Shown piece by piece: positions 22,853 to 31,318 of a DNA stretch of 33,686 bases; positions within the stretch are counted from its first letter, which is position 1, and the number at the start of each line of letters is the position of its first letter. Location: contig CAIZFH010000208.1 of assembly GCA_903932155.1 (NCBI GenBank), positions 1 through 33,686 on the forward strand, written 5' to 3'. The translations under genes and the position numbers were made by a program. Source of the DNA: an uncultured Granulicella sp. (GTDB lineage: Bacteria; Acidobacteriota; Terriglobia; Terriglobales; Acidobacteriaceae). The notes beneath the pieces were generated by a model. It searched no databases. It was not told the origin of the DNA and was given only the letters and a program-made list of their open reading frames with translations.

Positions 22853-23146
22853 CTAGCTCAACCGCGACCCGCCCGCCTGTGTGTCCGGTTGAATCGCGCG
22901 ATAGATGACCACAACAGCAAAGGCAAGCGCTGCGTAAAGACTAGAGTTAGCCATGCACATAAGGATCCAAGTCACGCCGCTCTCAGTCAACCACAGAGGG
23001 CCATCTATTGCGAAAGCTATGGCCACAATCGAGGGAGGGCACAGATAAATGAACAGCATACTGTTCGTGTGAAATAACAAGAGCGGAATCGGTAGAACAA
23101 ATCCCGCAACAGCAAATCCGATCACGACCTTAGTACTGCTACGCAT
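22853..23146 (-). CDS. Small membrane protein after mnmA, unknown
   Basis: 97 residues from ATG 23146, with a strong GAGGTGAGG ribosome site. Three hydrophobic segments: ~6-25 (KVVIGFAVAGFVLPIPLLLF), ~28-45 (SMLFIYLCPPSIVAIAFA) and ~65-85 (NSSLYAALAFAVVVIYRAI). Probably a cytoplasmic-membrane protein. The stop of mnmA is 9 bp upstream, so it is likely translated from the same mRNA. No family recognised. Its codon choice is slightly more AT-rich than that of its neighbours. Confidence 0.6.
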   Translation of the reverse strand: MRSSTKVVIGFAVAGFVLPIPLLLFHTNSMLFIYLCPPSIVAIAFAIDGPLWLTESGVTWILMCMANSSLYAALAFAVVVIYRAIQPDTQAGGSRLS

Positions 23147-23155
23147 GGCCTCACC

Positions 23156-24292
23156 TCAAACAATCCACCCGCCCCCAACCACCTCGTCGCCATCGTAGAA
23201 GACTGCGGCCTGTCCGGGAGTAATCGCCCGCTGCGGCTCATCGAACTGCGCACGCACGCGATCCTCTCCATCCGCGCGCAACGTCGCCCAGGCAGCTTCG
23301 TGGCGATGGCGAATCTTCACTTGCACCCGCATCTCGCCGTCTAAGCGAGGCACAGAGATCCAGTTCAGCCGGTTGGCCACAAGTTCGCGCGAGTGCAATT
23401 CGTCGTCCCCGCCGACGGTGACGCGGTGCGAGTCGGGATGGATTGCAAGCACATAGCGCGGCCCGGAGTTTGGGGCTACGGCCAGTGCGCCGCCGAGCCC
23501 CTTGCGCTGGCCGACGGTGAAGCCATGAATCCCTTGGTGCCGGCCCAGCACCTCGCCGGTCGTCGCCACAAGCTCACCGGCCGAATCTGGCATCGCCTCG
23601 CCCTGCTCGTCGAGATAGGCCGCAAGAAACGCAGAATAGTCGCCGCCGGGAATGAAACATATCTCCTGCGAGTCGGGCTTATCGGCCAGCGCGAGACCGG
23701 CTTCGGCGGCCATATGCCGCACCGCGGGCTTCTGCATCTCGCCCAGCGGAAACAGCGTGCGCGAGAGCTGCTCCTGCGTCAGGCCGAAGAGGAAATAGGT
23801 TTGGTCCTTCGACTTGTCCTCCGGTCGCGAGAGTATCCATCGACCGCGCAGCGCATCGTACCGGTTGCGCGCGTAGTGTCCCGTGGCAACACGGTCCGCG
23901 CCAATCTGCCGCGCCGTCGTAATCAGCGCATCAAACTTCAGATGGTTATTGCATAGCGTGCAGGGAACCGGCGTCCGCCCGGCCAGATACTCGTCCACAA
24001 ACGGCCGCACCACCTCCGCCTCGAAGCGCTCTTCCTGGTTCACCAGGTAGTAGGGAATGCCCACATGCTCTGCCACGCGCCGCGCGTCGTACACATCGTC
24101 GATGGAGCAGCACCGCCCCTGCACCGCCTCCGGCATGCCCTCGTGCCCGGCAAGCCGCCGCTGGTTCCAAAGCTGTAGCGTCAGGCCAACCAGCGTGTGC
24201 CCCTGGGAGCGCAGCAACGCCGCAACCGCGGAGGAGTCCACCCCGCCGGACATGGCAACGGCTATCGTCTCGGGTTGTGCAGTCGTACTCAT
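23156..24292 (-). CDS. mnmA: tRNA-specific 2-thiouridylase
   Basis: Adds the sulfur in 2-thiouridine at tRNA wobble position 34. 378 residues. ATP-PPase motif SGGVDSS at 15-21. Cysteines in catalytic positions: C114 in [10 protein letters not shown] and C212 in [12 protein letters not shown], the usual pair for persulfide chemistry. The middle includes ATGHYAR and [10 protein letters not shown]. The C-terminal beta-barrel region contains HRVTVGG and [21 protein letters not shown]. The length is normal. It needs a sulfur donor; a cysteine desulfurase gene is ~4 kb away at 28235. It is divergent from the next gene. Confidence 0.96.
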   Translation of the reverse strand: MSTTAQPETIAVAMSGGVDSSAVAALLRSQGHTLVGLTLQLWNQRRLAGHEGMPEAVQGRCCSIDDVYDARRVAEHVGIPYYLVNQEERFEAEVVRPFVDEYLAGRTPVPCTLCNNHLKFDALITTARQIGADRVATGHYARNRYDALRGRWILSRPEDKSKDQTYFLFGLTQEQLSRTLFPLGEMQKPAVRHMAAEAGLALADKPDSQEICFIPGGDYSAFLAAYLDEQGEAMPDSAGELVATTGEVLGRHQGIHGFTVGQRKGLGGALAVAPNSGPRYVLAIHPDSHRVTVGGDDELHSRELVANRLNWISVPRLDGEMRVQVKIRHRHEAAWATLRADGEDRVRAQFDEPQRAITPGQAAVFYDGDEVVGGGWIV

Positions 24293-24374
24293 ATCTCCAT
24301 TATCGCAACTTTACCCATGCAGGTCTTACGCAACTTTAACGCACCCGGCAGGGCCGTCAGGAATCTAATCGCCG

Positions 24375-25250
24375 ATGAACTTTTCTCGCCGCAGTCTTCC
24401 GCTAACTCGTCTGAGCGCCACGTTCGCCGCGCTGATCGCCCTCACAATAGCCGCCCACGCCGGCCCTCCGTTCCAGACCGACGATCCCGACCCGGTTGAG
24501 TTCCACCACTTCGAGATGTACGCCTTCGAGCTCTCTGACGGAACAACGCAGGCCGGCACAACTCTCGCGACCCCGGCCTACGAGGTCAACTATGGTGTCG
24601 TGCCCAACGTGCAACTCCATCTCGTCCTGCCGTTCACCACTGTATTCGCGCCCGACGGCCCCAACCAGCACGGTATGGGCGACACCGAACTGGGCGCCAA
24701 AATCCGCTTCGTCAAGGAGACCAAGCGCATGCCGGAGATCGGTATCTTCCCCTTCTTCGAGTTCCCCAGCGGCAACGCCGACAAGGGGCTCGGTGTCGGC
24801 AAGACCTGGTACCGCATGCCCGTCTGGCTGCAAAAAAGCTGGGGTCCGGAAGACCGGCAGTGGACCAGCTACGGCGGCGGCGGCTACACCATCGTCCCCC
24901 AGGATGGCTTCGTCAACTTCCCCTTTGCCGGCTGGCTTGTGCAGCGCCAGATATCGAAAAAGGTCACGCTGGGCAGCGAACTCTTCGGCCACGGACCCCA
25001 AACACCCGACACCACACGCTCCTCCACCATGCTGGACCTGGGCGGCATCTATGAGTTCAAACCCGGATTCGACCTGCTGTTCGCTGGCGGACGCAGCGTC
25101 TATGGCCAGCCGGAGACCTACACCTACCTCTCGCTCTATTGGACCTGGGACCCGAAGGATGCCACCGACAAGGACGCCGACAAGCACAAAGACCAGCCCA
25201 ACCCCAATAGTTCCAAAATGCTCAATGCTCTCAGTCACTTCCACATTTAA
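24375..25250 (+). CDS. Exported beta-barrel-like protein (MetA-pathway outer-membrane type)
   Basis: 291 residues with an N-terminal signal peptide (LTRLSATFAALIALTIAAHA, cleavage probably before GPPFQTDD). The mature part is rich in alternating hydrophobic/aromatic strands (VPNVQLHLVLPFTTVF, LGAKIRFVKE, EIGIFPFFEFPSG, LQKSWG, WTSYGGGGYTIVP and others), as in outer-membrane proteins of the MetA-pathway phenol-degradation type often labelled transporters. A conserved-looking DDPDPVEFHHFE opens it. The C-terminus is a short charged linker (DKDADKHKDQPNPN) and does not end in an aromatic residue, which argues against a classical porin end. Location and function are inferred. Confidence 0.7.
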   Translation: MNFSRRSLPLTRLSATFAALIALTIAAHAGPPFQTDDPDPVEFHHFEMYAFELSDGTTQAGTTLATPAYEVNYGVVPNVQLHLVLPFTTVFAPDGPNQHGMGDTELGAKIRFVKETKRMPEIGIFPFFEFPSGNADKGLGVGKTWYRMPVWLQKSWGPEDRQWTSYGGGGYTIVPQDGFVNFPFAGWLVQRQISKKVTLGSELFGHGPQTPDTTRSSTMLDLGGIYEFKPGFDLLFAGGRSVYGQPETYTYLSLYWTWDPKDATDKDADKHKDQPNPNSSKMLNALSHFHI

Positions 25251-25368
25251 TTCGCGAATCTGGGCAAAATACGCGTGTCAAGCCCCGATCACATCTAAAC
25301 AAATGAAAACAATGGATATACGCATGACGGAATACCCCGGAAAAGGAGTAAAATAGAAGTAGGTGGAA

Positions 25369-25540
25369 ATTTGCAAAAGAGTCTTTAGAGCGATTGGATC
25401 AACCAAGCCTTCCGCCTAAAGCCATTGTTTTGAAGATCTTGCGAATTAAGTCTTTTAGATTCAATATCTTGCAAAACGGCCCTGTAGCTAAATCGTTTAG
25501 AAAGAAGATTTTGCAATATCGGGATAGGGGGGTGGGGGGC
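25369..25540 (-). repeat. Intergenic array of degenerate cttgc...ttaga units ending in a G-rich tract
   Basis: Related blocks occur at 25432 (GAAGATCTTGCGAAT), 25462 (CAATATCTTGCAAAA) and 25504 (GAAGATTTTGCAATA), with a weaker one at 25369. Each of the first two runs on to a TTTAGA. They are followed by G-runs at 25521-25523, 25527-25532 and 25534-25539. I recall similar TTGCAAAATCTT plus G/C-run elements between genes in acidobacteria. Nothing in the gap (25251-25588) looks like a gene. Confidence 0.5.
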
Positions 25541-25588
25541 CATGGAACGCAGTTGGCGTGAACTTGCAACTAGCGTTCAGCCTGCCGA

Positions 25589-26152
25589 TCACTGCGCCAG
25601 CGCAGTTTGGATGGCAGCCACAATCGCTGGATCGTCGGGCGCAATCTCCGGCGAGAACCGGGCAATCACGTTGCCATCGCGGCCGATGAGAAACTTCTCG
25701 AAGTTCCACAGAATACCCGGCTCGGGGTTGGGTGTCGCGCCGGTCTTGCCTAGAAATCCTGCCAGTTTGGTGCGAAACGCCTCACGCGTCTCACCGGTAG
25801 CCTTTGGCTCGGCGGCGATCAGCGCCGAATATAGCGGATGAATCTCCGGACCTGTCACTGCGATTTTGGAGAACATCGGGAAATCGACTCCGAAGCTAGA
25901 CCGGCAGAACGTCGCAATCTCTTCGTTCGACCCAGGCTCCTGCGCTCCAAAATCGTTCGCCGGAAATCCCGTTACTACCAACCCCTGGTCCTTGTACTGC
26001 GCATAGAGTTTTTCCAGTGCATCGTACTGCTTGGTCAAACCGCACTGCGACGCGACGTTGACCACCAGCAGCACCTTGCCGCGATACGCCCCGAGCGAGG
26101 TTGGCTCGCCGGTGATGGTCTGTACGGGAATATCGTAGATGGGCGTAGACAT
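25589..26152 (-). CDS. Glutathione peroxidase-family thiol peroxidase
   Basis: Reduces hydrogen peroxide or lipid peroxides, probably with thioredoxin in most bacteria. 187 residues from ATG 26152, with AGGAGAG five or six bases upstream; an upstream extension to 26218 is not supported. The peroxidatic cysteine is C37 in NVASQCGLT (a cysteine, not selenocysteine). The other family positions are visible: GFPANDFGAQEPGSNEEI (glutamine) and LWNFEKFLIGRDG (tryptophan). C83 in TFC lies where a resolving cysteine can be. No signal peptide. Isolated gene, convergent with the barrel protein. Confidence 0.93.
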   Translation of the reverse strand: MSTPIYDIPVQTITGEPTSLGAYRGKVLLVVNVASQCGLTKQYDALEKLYAQYKDQGLVVTGFPANDFGAQEPGSNEEIATFCRSSFGVDFPMFSKIAVTGPEIHPLYSALIAAEPKATGETREAFRTKLAGFLGKTGATPNPEPGILWNFEKFLIGRDGNVIARFSPEIAPDDPAIVAAIQTALAQ

Positions 26153-26353
26153 GGCTCTCTCCTGGTTGTTCTCATCGATTATAGTTGTGTCGCTTGGTTG
26201 GCTCGGCTTTGGCCGCACAGGAATCGTGGTCCGATCTTAAATCGTAGAACCCCATGAATCAGATGCGTACGTGGAAGACTCGTTGCACAAACTTACCAAA
26301 TAAAATGCGCTCACAGCCATGTTGTCCGCTGCACGATCTATTATTAATGACAC

Positions 26354-28225
26354 ATGTCATTTGCTGATTCCCTGTTTGGCAGACCCTTGGCCACGAGTGA
26401 AGAACGCGCCGAGCACATTGGCGTGTACGCCGGGATACCCATCTTTGGCCTGGATGCGCTGACCTCGGCCGCATATGGGCCGGAAACGGCGCTATCCCTG
26501 CTGATTCCGCTGGGCATCGCCGGCGTCGCCCACCTGATCCCCATCGTCACGGTTGTCCTGATCCTGCTGGCCATCGTCTTCTTCAGCTACCGTCAGACCA
26601 TCGCAGCCTATCCCGGCGGCGGTGGATCGTATACCGTTGCCACGGAAAACCTGGGCAATGGAGCCGGCCTGCTTGCTGCCGCGGCGTTAATGATCGACTA
26701 CATCCTGACCGCCGCGGTCGGCATCACGGCTGGGGTCGGAGCCGTCGTCAGCGACCAGCCATGGCTGCAACCCCACATGCTGTTGCTGTGCCTACTGGTG
26801 TTGGTGTTCCTTGCCTTGGTCAACATGCGCGGCGTCAAGGACACGGGCGCGGCTTTCATCCTTCCTACCTTTTTGTTTGTAGGGACGGTACTGACGACCG
26901 TTGGGTTCGGCGTTTTCCGCGTCATTGCATCGGGCGGCCATCCTATCGCGCGCGCGGAGATGCCACACTCTTTGCCTGCCACCATCGGCTATCTCGGCGT
27001 CTGGCTGGCGCTTAAATCCTTCTCCAATGGCTGCGCCGCGATGACCGGCGTCGAGGCCGTCTCCAACGGCGTGATGGCCTTCCGCGAGCCCAGAGTGAAG
27101 AACGCCCAGATGGCGCTCACCATCATCATGTGTACCCTCGTCATCATGCTCTTCGGCACCGCATGGCTTGCCAAGCAGTATGGGATTATGGCGATGGACC
27201 CTGTCCGGCCCGGTTACCAGAGCTTGCTCAGCCTGATCGTCATGGCTGTCTTTGGACGCAGTTGGTTCTTCCACTTCACCATGGGGTCCATCTTCCTCGC
27301 CCTCACTCTAAGCGCCAATACCGCATTCGCCGACTTCCCACGCGTCACCCGCGCTGTTGCCTTGAATGACTATCTGCCCCACGTCTTCGTCCTGCGGGGA
27401 CGCCGCCTGCTCTACTCCTACGGAATCTATGCCCTCACCGGGATGACCGCAGTCATCCTCATCAAGTTCAGCGGCAACATCGATAACATCATCTCGCTCT
27501 ATGCCATAGGGGCCTTTCTCGCCTTCACGCTCTCCCAGTCCGGCATGGTCGTCCACTGGAAGAGGCAGGCAGCGGATCACAAGGGACGCCTGTGGCACAT
27601 GTTTGTCAACGGCACCGGCGCGGTCGCGACCGGCATCACCACACTGATTGTGCTGGCCGCCAAGTTCACCTCTGGCGCATGGATGGTCGCGTTGCTGGTG
27701 CCCATGCTGATTGTGCTGATGGTGGTCATCAAGAAGCACTACATGCGGGTGAAGGGCGAAGTGGTCGAGATGTCCCCGATCAGCCTCACCAACATGCAGC
27801 AGCCGCTGGTCGTCATTCCCATGGCGCGCTGGGACCGCATGACGGAGAAGGCCCTGCGTTTCGGCCTGCTGCTCTCCAAGGAGATCAAGGTCCTCAACGT
27901 CATCGGCGCAGACGGCGAGGAGACGCTCGACACCGTTTGGGAGGCGAATGTGCTTAAGCCCATCCGCAACCAGGGCCTGCGCGAGCCGGAACTTATCACA
28001 CTGCACTCCAATATCCGGCTCATCATCACGCCGCTGATGGACTACATCCTGGAACTGGAGCAGCAGAACCCCGATCGCAAGATCACCGTGCTGCTGCCTG
28101 AACTCGTGGTGCGCCACTGGTGGGAGTATTTCCTGCACAATCAGCGCGTGCAGATGCTCAAACTGCTTCTCCTGATCAAGGGAAAACAGCGCATTATCGT
28201 GGTCAACATTCCCTGGTACCTGTAG
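26354..28225 (+). CDS. KimA-like (YdaO-type) potassium/APC superfamily transporter
   Basis: Inner-membrane transporter. 623 residues with about twelve hydrophobic helices to residue ~460, then a soluble C-terminal domain. It strongly resembles B. subtilis KimA: FGRPLATSEE at the start, LDALTSAAYGPETAL, FSYRQTIAAYPGGGGSYTVATENLG, LMIDYILTAAVGITAGVGAV and LVNMRGVKDTG. KimA is a proton-coupled potassium importer regulated by c-di-AMP at its C-terminal domain. The same role is inferred here; a generic amino-acid permease is the alternative. The start ATG lies in a TGACA/TGTCA inverted repeat. No c-di-AMP riboswitch is recognisable in the 135-bp upstream gap. Confidence 0.85.
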   Translation: MSFADSLFGRPLATSEERAEHIGVYAGIPIFGLDALTSAAYGPETALSLLIPLGIAGVAHLIPIVTVVLILLAIVFFSYRQTIAAYPGGGGSYTVATENLGNGAGLLAAAALMIDYILTAAVGITAGVGAVVSDQPWLQPHMLLLCLLVLVFLALVNMRGVKDTGAAFILPTFLFVGTVLTTVGFGVFRVIASGGHPIARAEMPHSLPATIGYLGVWLALKSFSNGCAAMTGVEAVSNGVMAFREPRVKNAQMALTIIMCTLVIMLFGTAWLAKQYGIMAMDPVRPGYQSLLSLIVMAVFGRSWFFHFTMGSIFLALTLSANTAFADFPRVTRAVALNDYLPHVFVLRGRRLLYSYGIYALTGMTAVILIKFSGNIDNIISLYAIGAFLAFTLSQSGMVVHWKRQAADHKGRLWHMFVNGTGAVATGITTLIVLAAKFTSGAWMVALLVPMLIVLMVVIKKHYMRVKGEVVEMSPISLTNMQQPLVVIPMARWDRMTEKALRFGLLLSKEIKVLNVIGADGEETLDTVWEANVLKPIRNQGLREPELITLHSNIRLIITPLMDYILELEQQNPDRKITVLLPELVVRHWWEYFLHNQRVQMLKLLLLIKGKQRIIVVNIPWYL

Positions 28226-28234
28226 GCCCCTTTG

Positions 28235-29404
28235 TCACGTGGGTACAGCGTCGGCGTTGCTCCATGTCGGGCTTAGCTTGCGCAGCCGCTCCACGGCGGC
28301 AGGCACCAGGGCCAGCGCGCAGTCCACCTCATCCCCGGTCGTCAAACGGCTCAATGAAAAGCGCATACTGGCGCGCGCGCGCGCCGGACTCAGCCCCATG
28401 GCCGTCAATACATGCGATGGCTCGGTCGCTCCCGACTGGCAGGCCGATCCGCCCGAAACCGCGAGCCCCTTCAGGTCGAGCGCAATCACCAGAGCCTCTG
28501 CCTCTACATGGTCGAAGAACAGATTGCAGGTGTTAGCGACGCGCGCAGAGCCCTCGCCGTTGACTCCCGCCTGCGCGACCTGCGCCAGGATGCCCTGTTC
28601 CAGCCGGTCGCGCAATGCGGCAAGCGATTGCTGCTCGCCCTTGGCCAACCAATCGCGCGCCATCTCCGCGGCCTTGCCCAAGCCTACAATCCCAGCTACG
28701 TTCTCTGTACCTGGGCGACGTCCACGCTCGTGGTTGCCGCCGAAAAACATCGACCGCAGACGCACATTGCGACGCACAAACAGCACGCCCACACCCTGCG
28801 GCGCATACATCTTGTGCCCCGACAGGCTCAGCATATCGCAACCCAGCGCCTTCACTTCGATCGCCAGCTTGCCCACCGCCTGCACCGCGTCGGTATGGAA
28901 GAGCGCGCCGGCTGCATGCGCCAGATCTGCCAGTTCGCGAATTGGCTGGATCACGCCTGTCTCATTGTTGGCCAGCATCACGCTCACCAGCCTGGTGTTG
29001 GGCCCCAGAGCGGCCTCCAGAGCACTCGGCTCCACCAGCCCTTGCGGCGTAGCTGGGATGAAAGTGACCTCGACGCCGCGTCCGGCCAGCGCCTGGGCTG
29101 CGTGCAGAATCGCTGAGTGTTCCATGCTGCTGGTGATTAGATGGTCGCCCGGTTCGAGGACCCCAAAGAGTGCCAGGTTGTCACTCTCCGTACCACCGGA
29201 CGTGAAGACCACCTCTGCCGCGCGGCAGCCTAGCAAGCCTGCGACCGACTCGCGCGACCTCTCCACCGCAGCCCTCGCCTGCTGGCCCGGCTGGTGGATG
29301 GAGCTGGCATTGCCGAACGCCTCCATCCAGAAGGGACGCATCGCCTCCAGCACCTGCGGCAGCACAGGCGTGGTGGCATTGGCGTCCATATAAATCCTTC
29401 GCAC
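28235..29404 (-). CDS. Cysteine desulfurase (NifS/IscS class)
   Basis: PLP enzyme that takes sulfur from cysteine as a persulfide for Fe-S clusters and tRNA thiolation. 389 residues from GTG 29404 (MRRIYMDANATTPV); ATG 29389 would remove five conserved-looking residues. PLP and substrate positions: H96 in SSMEHSAIL, NNETG at 146-150, D172 in HTDAVQ, and K198 in SLSGHKMYAPQGVG. The persulfide cysteine is C322 in SGGSACQSGATEPSHVL. Group I type by its long active-site loop. No iscU, iscA or nifU neighbour is present. It converges on the transporter with a 9-bp gap. Confidence 0.93.
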   Translation of the reverse strand: MRRIYMDANATTPVLPQVLEAMRPFWMEAFGNASSIHQPGQQARAAVERSRESVAGLLGCRAAEVVFTSGGTESDNLALFGVLEPGDHLITSSMEHSAILHAAQALAGRGVEVTFIPATPQGLVEPSALEAALGPNTRLVSVMLANNETGVIQPIRELADLAHAAGALFHTDAVQAVGKLAIEVKALGCDMLSLSGHKMYAPQGVGVLFVRRNVRLRSMFFGGNHERGRRPGTENVAGIVGLGKAAEMARDWLAKGEQQSLAALRDRLEQGILAQVAQAGVNGEGSARVANTCNLFFDHVEAEALVIALDLKGLAVSGGSACQSGATEPSHVLTAMGLSPARARASMRFSLSRLTTGDEVDCALALVPAAVERLRKLSPTWSNADAVPT

Positions 29405-29515
29405 ACCTGAAGTTTACTTGGCGGCCTTGCATTCTGACCAACCGAGGTCGGCCCAACCACGAAAACTCACTGGGAAATATGCTAGGCTTGCATCGTTGTG
29501 CAGGAGGAACCAGCG

Positions 29516-30124
29516 ATGACGATGAAACGTGTTGCAGCAGTGGCGGTACTCACAATCTGTAGCGTCGTAGCCGTGCAGGCCCAGATGGCCGGCATGGGTG
29601 GAGCCCCGGCGGCCGCGCCCGGTGCGGCGGTCGATCCCGCGAAGTCCTTCGACGCCTCCGTAAGCCAGATCGAACGGCTCTGGATGGGCGCGGCCCAGGC
29701 GATGCCCGCGGATAAATACAACTTTGCGCCCAGCGCAGCGATCTTTGCTCCAGGCCAAACGGTCAAGTACGACGGTGTACGCACCTTCGCCCAGATCGTC
29801 ACCCACACCATCCAGGCCAACTACAACGCGTTTGCGTCCATCGGCGGCATCAAGCCGGACGTGGATACCGCGGCCATCGCCAAACTTACTTCGAAGGACG
29901 ACATCGTGAAGGCGCTGGCGGATACCTTTGCCTTCGCGCATAAGGCCGTCGCCAACGTAACCGCCGCCAACGCGCTGGAAACCCTGCGTGGCACGCAGAC
30001 CAGGGCCACAGCACTGGCAGGTGCAGTCGGTCACGCCGAAGACGAATACGGCCAGGCAGTCGAGTATCTGCGCATGAATGGCATTGTTCCACCGGCCAGC
30101 GAGGGCGGCAGACGGGGGATGTAG
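29516..30124 (+). CDS. Exported DinB-family protein
   Basis: 202 residues from ATG 29516, with a perfect AGGAGG eight bases upstream; an in-frame GTG at 29498 is not needed. The N-terminus is a signal peptide (MTMKRVAAVAVLTICSVVAVQAQ), then a glycine/alanine linker. The remaining ~155 residues are a four-helix DinB-type domain: SQIERLWMGAAQAMPADKYNF, GVRTFAQIVTHTIQANYNAF and AVGHAEDEYGQAVEYLRMNG. Histidines at the usual metal positions (H in THTIQANY and in GHAEDEYGQ) are present. DinB relatives are often metal-dependent thiol transferases in the cytosol, so an exported version has an unknown substrate. Divergent from the desulfurase gene. Confidence 0.85.
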   Translation: MTMKRVAAVAVLTICSVVAVQAQMAGMGGAPAAAPGAAVDPAKSFDASVSQIERLWMGAAQAMPADKYNFAPSAAIFAPGQTVKYDGVRTFAQIVTHTIQANYNAFASIGGIKPDVDTAAIAKLTSKDDIVKALADTFAFAHKAVANVTAANALETLRGTQTRATALAGAVGHAEDEYGQAVEYLRMNGIVPPASEGGRRGM

Positions 30125-30143
30125 CCTCATCCACTTGACGTGT

Positions 30144-31160
30144 TTAGAAAGGGACCTTCGGCGGCTGCGGCGGAGCCTTCAGCAGAAATGTAAACGAGAA
30201 TCCGCCAACGTCGTCGTGGTCGCGCAGGCTTCTGTTGTAGAACCCAGACATCGTGACATGTCGCGACAGCGGAATGTCCAGCGACGTGAGGAAGCCGTTG
30301 TCCTCGGCAGGATCGATGTTGATGGAGGTCGTCACCTTCTTCTTTCCCTTGCCGGTTGTCGAGTACACCAGGTTCTTGTCCAGCGGCAGCTCCTCGTACA
30401 ACTCTGCCTCGAAGCTCATTCTCCACGGCAGATCGACCGAGGTCCCGGCCTGGAAGTGGGCCATCGGCCCCACCGCGATATAGCTCTTCAGAATGCGCTG
30501 GTTCACCAGGGTGCTGGTGTCGCCGAACCCGAATTCAAGGTCGGGGGCGAACAGGCCCATGCTCTTCTCAAAATGATTGTTGATGTTGTAGGTGACCTGT
30601 CCGGCGCCCAGGCCGTAATCCGTATTGCCCGATGGCAGGCCCAGCGAGAGTGTCCCGTTATAGTCGATCATCCACGCAGTGGCATCTCCGTGGAGGGAGA
30701 GTGAAGTATCCCCGAAGGCGTCTTTTTTAGAGATGTATTTGTAGACCGGCTTGGCCTTGGTGCCGACGTTCGCGTCGATATTGATGTACAGGTACATCGG
30801 AACGCCCGCGTCCACGCTGATGTACCGGTTCAGCCGATAGGCGACGTTCGGCGTCAATATGGACGACCACCCATTGCTGGAGTCGTGCTGCGAACTGGTG
30901 CCCAGCGAAACATTGAAGCCCTTCTGCACGGGAATAATACCCGCCGGTCCGCTGTCGTTGGACATTGCTTCCGCACTGAGGCCGCCCAATACGTCGTCCA
31001 ATTCGTTGTTCTGGGCCTCCTGCACCTGGGCCGCCGGTGCCTGGTTCGCTTGCGCACGGCATACGGGAGCAACAGCAAACAAGAGTGCGAGGACTGTAGA
31101 GATAGAAAGTACAGCGAACCACGACGGCAGCAGATTGCGACGAGCCAGGGAGAAGATCAT
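30144..31160 (-). CDS. Exported beta-barrel-like protein, unknown
   Basis: 338 residues from ATG 31160, with AGAGGAG about eight bases upstream; a further in-frame start at 31190 is less likely. Signal peptide: FAVLSISTVLALLFAVAPVCRAQ. A short Gln/Ala-rich segment (QAPAAQVQEAQNNELDDVLGGL) follows, then many alternating strands: FNVSLGTSSQHDSSNG, YRLNRYISVDAGVPMYLY, TLSLGLPSGNTDYGLGAG and others, ending in a FSFTFLLK strand. The pattern suggests an outer-membrane barrel with large loops. No family recognised. The 158-bp gap on its right (31161-31318) holds nothing clear. Confidence 0.7.
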   Translation of the reverse strand: MIFSLARRNLLPSWFAVLSISTVLALLFAVAPVCRAQANQAPAAQVQEAQNNELDDVLGGLSAEAMSNDSGPAGIIPVQKGFNVSLGTSSQHDSSNGWSSILTPNVAYRLNRYISVDAGVPMYLYINIDANVGTKAKPVYKYISKKDAFGDTSLSLHGDATAWMIDYNGTLSLGLPSGNTDYGLGAGQVTYNINNHFEKSMGLFAPDLEFGFGDTSTLVNQRILKSYIAVGPMAHFQAGTSVDLPWRMSFEAELYEELPLDKNLVYSTTGKGKKKVTTSINIDPAEDNGFLTSLDIPLSRHVTMSGFYNRSLRDHDDVGGFSFTFLLKAPPQPPKVPF

Positions 31161-31318
31161 GGAAACGCTCCTCTGAATAATAAAGACCAATGTACATGGA
31201 GAAGGCTAGCAATCCACCCTTTACATACAGGGATGGAGGGGCGCGAGTGGGCGCAGCGCGGCAAGCATCGCGAGAACGATTACAGCGGAACCAGAATCAT
31301 AGGATGTCCAACACCGGC

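Noticed and set aside
24402-25244. 280-residue minus-strand ORF opposite the barrel-like protein
   Set aside because: The plus-strand gene has a proper signal peptide and strand pattern; the antisense frame lacks a start site and any domain.
26219-26353. c-di-AMP (ydaO) riboswitch before the KimA-like gene
   Set aside because: The gap is short for this riboswitch and no conserved paired elements were seen by eye.
27308-28138. 276-residue minus-strand ORF opposite the KimA-like gene
   Set aside because: Shadow of a clear membrane transporter; no membrane helices or motifs of its own.
28239-29393. 384-residue plus-strand ORF opposite the cysteine desulfurase
   Set aside because: The minus strand carries all the PLP and cysteine motifs of the enzyme; the opposite frame is Ser/Arg/Pro-rich noise.
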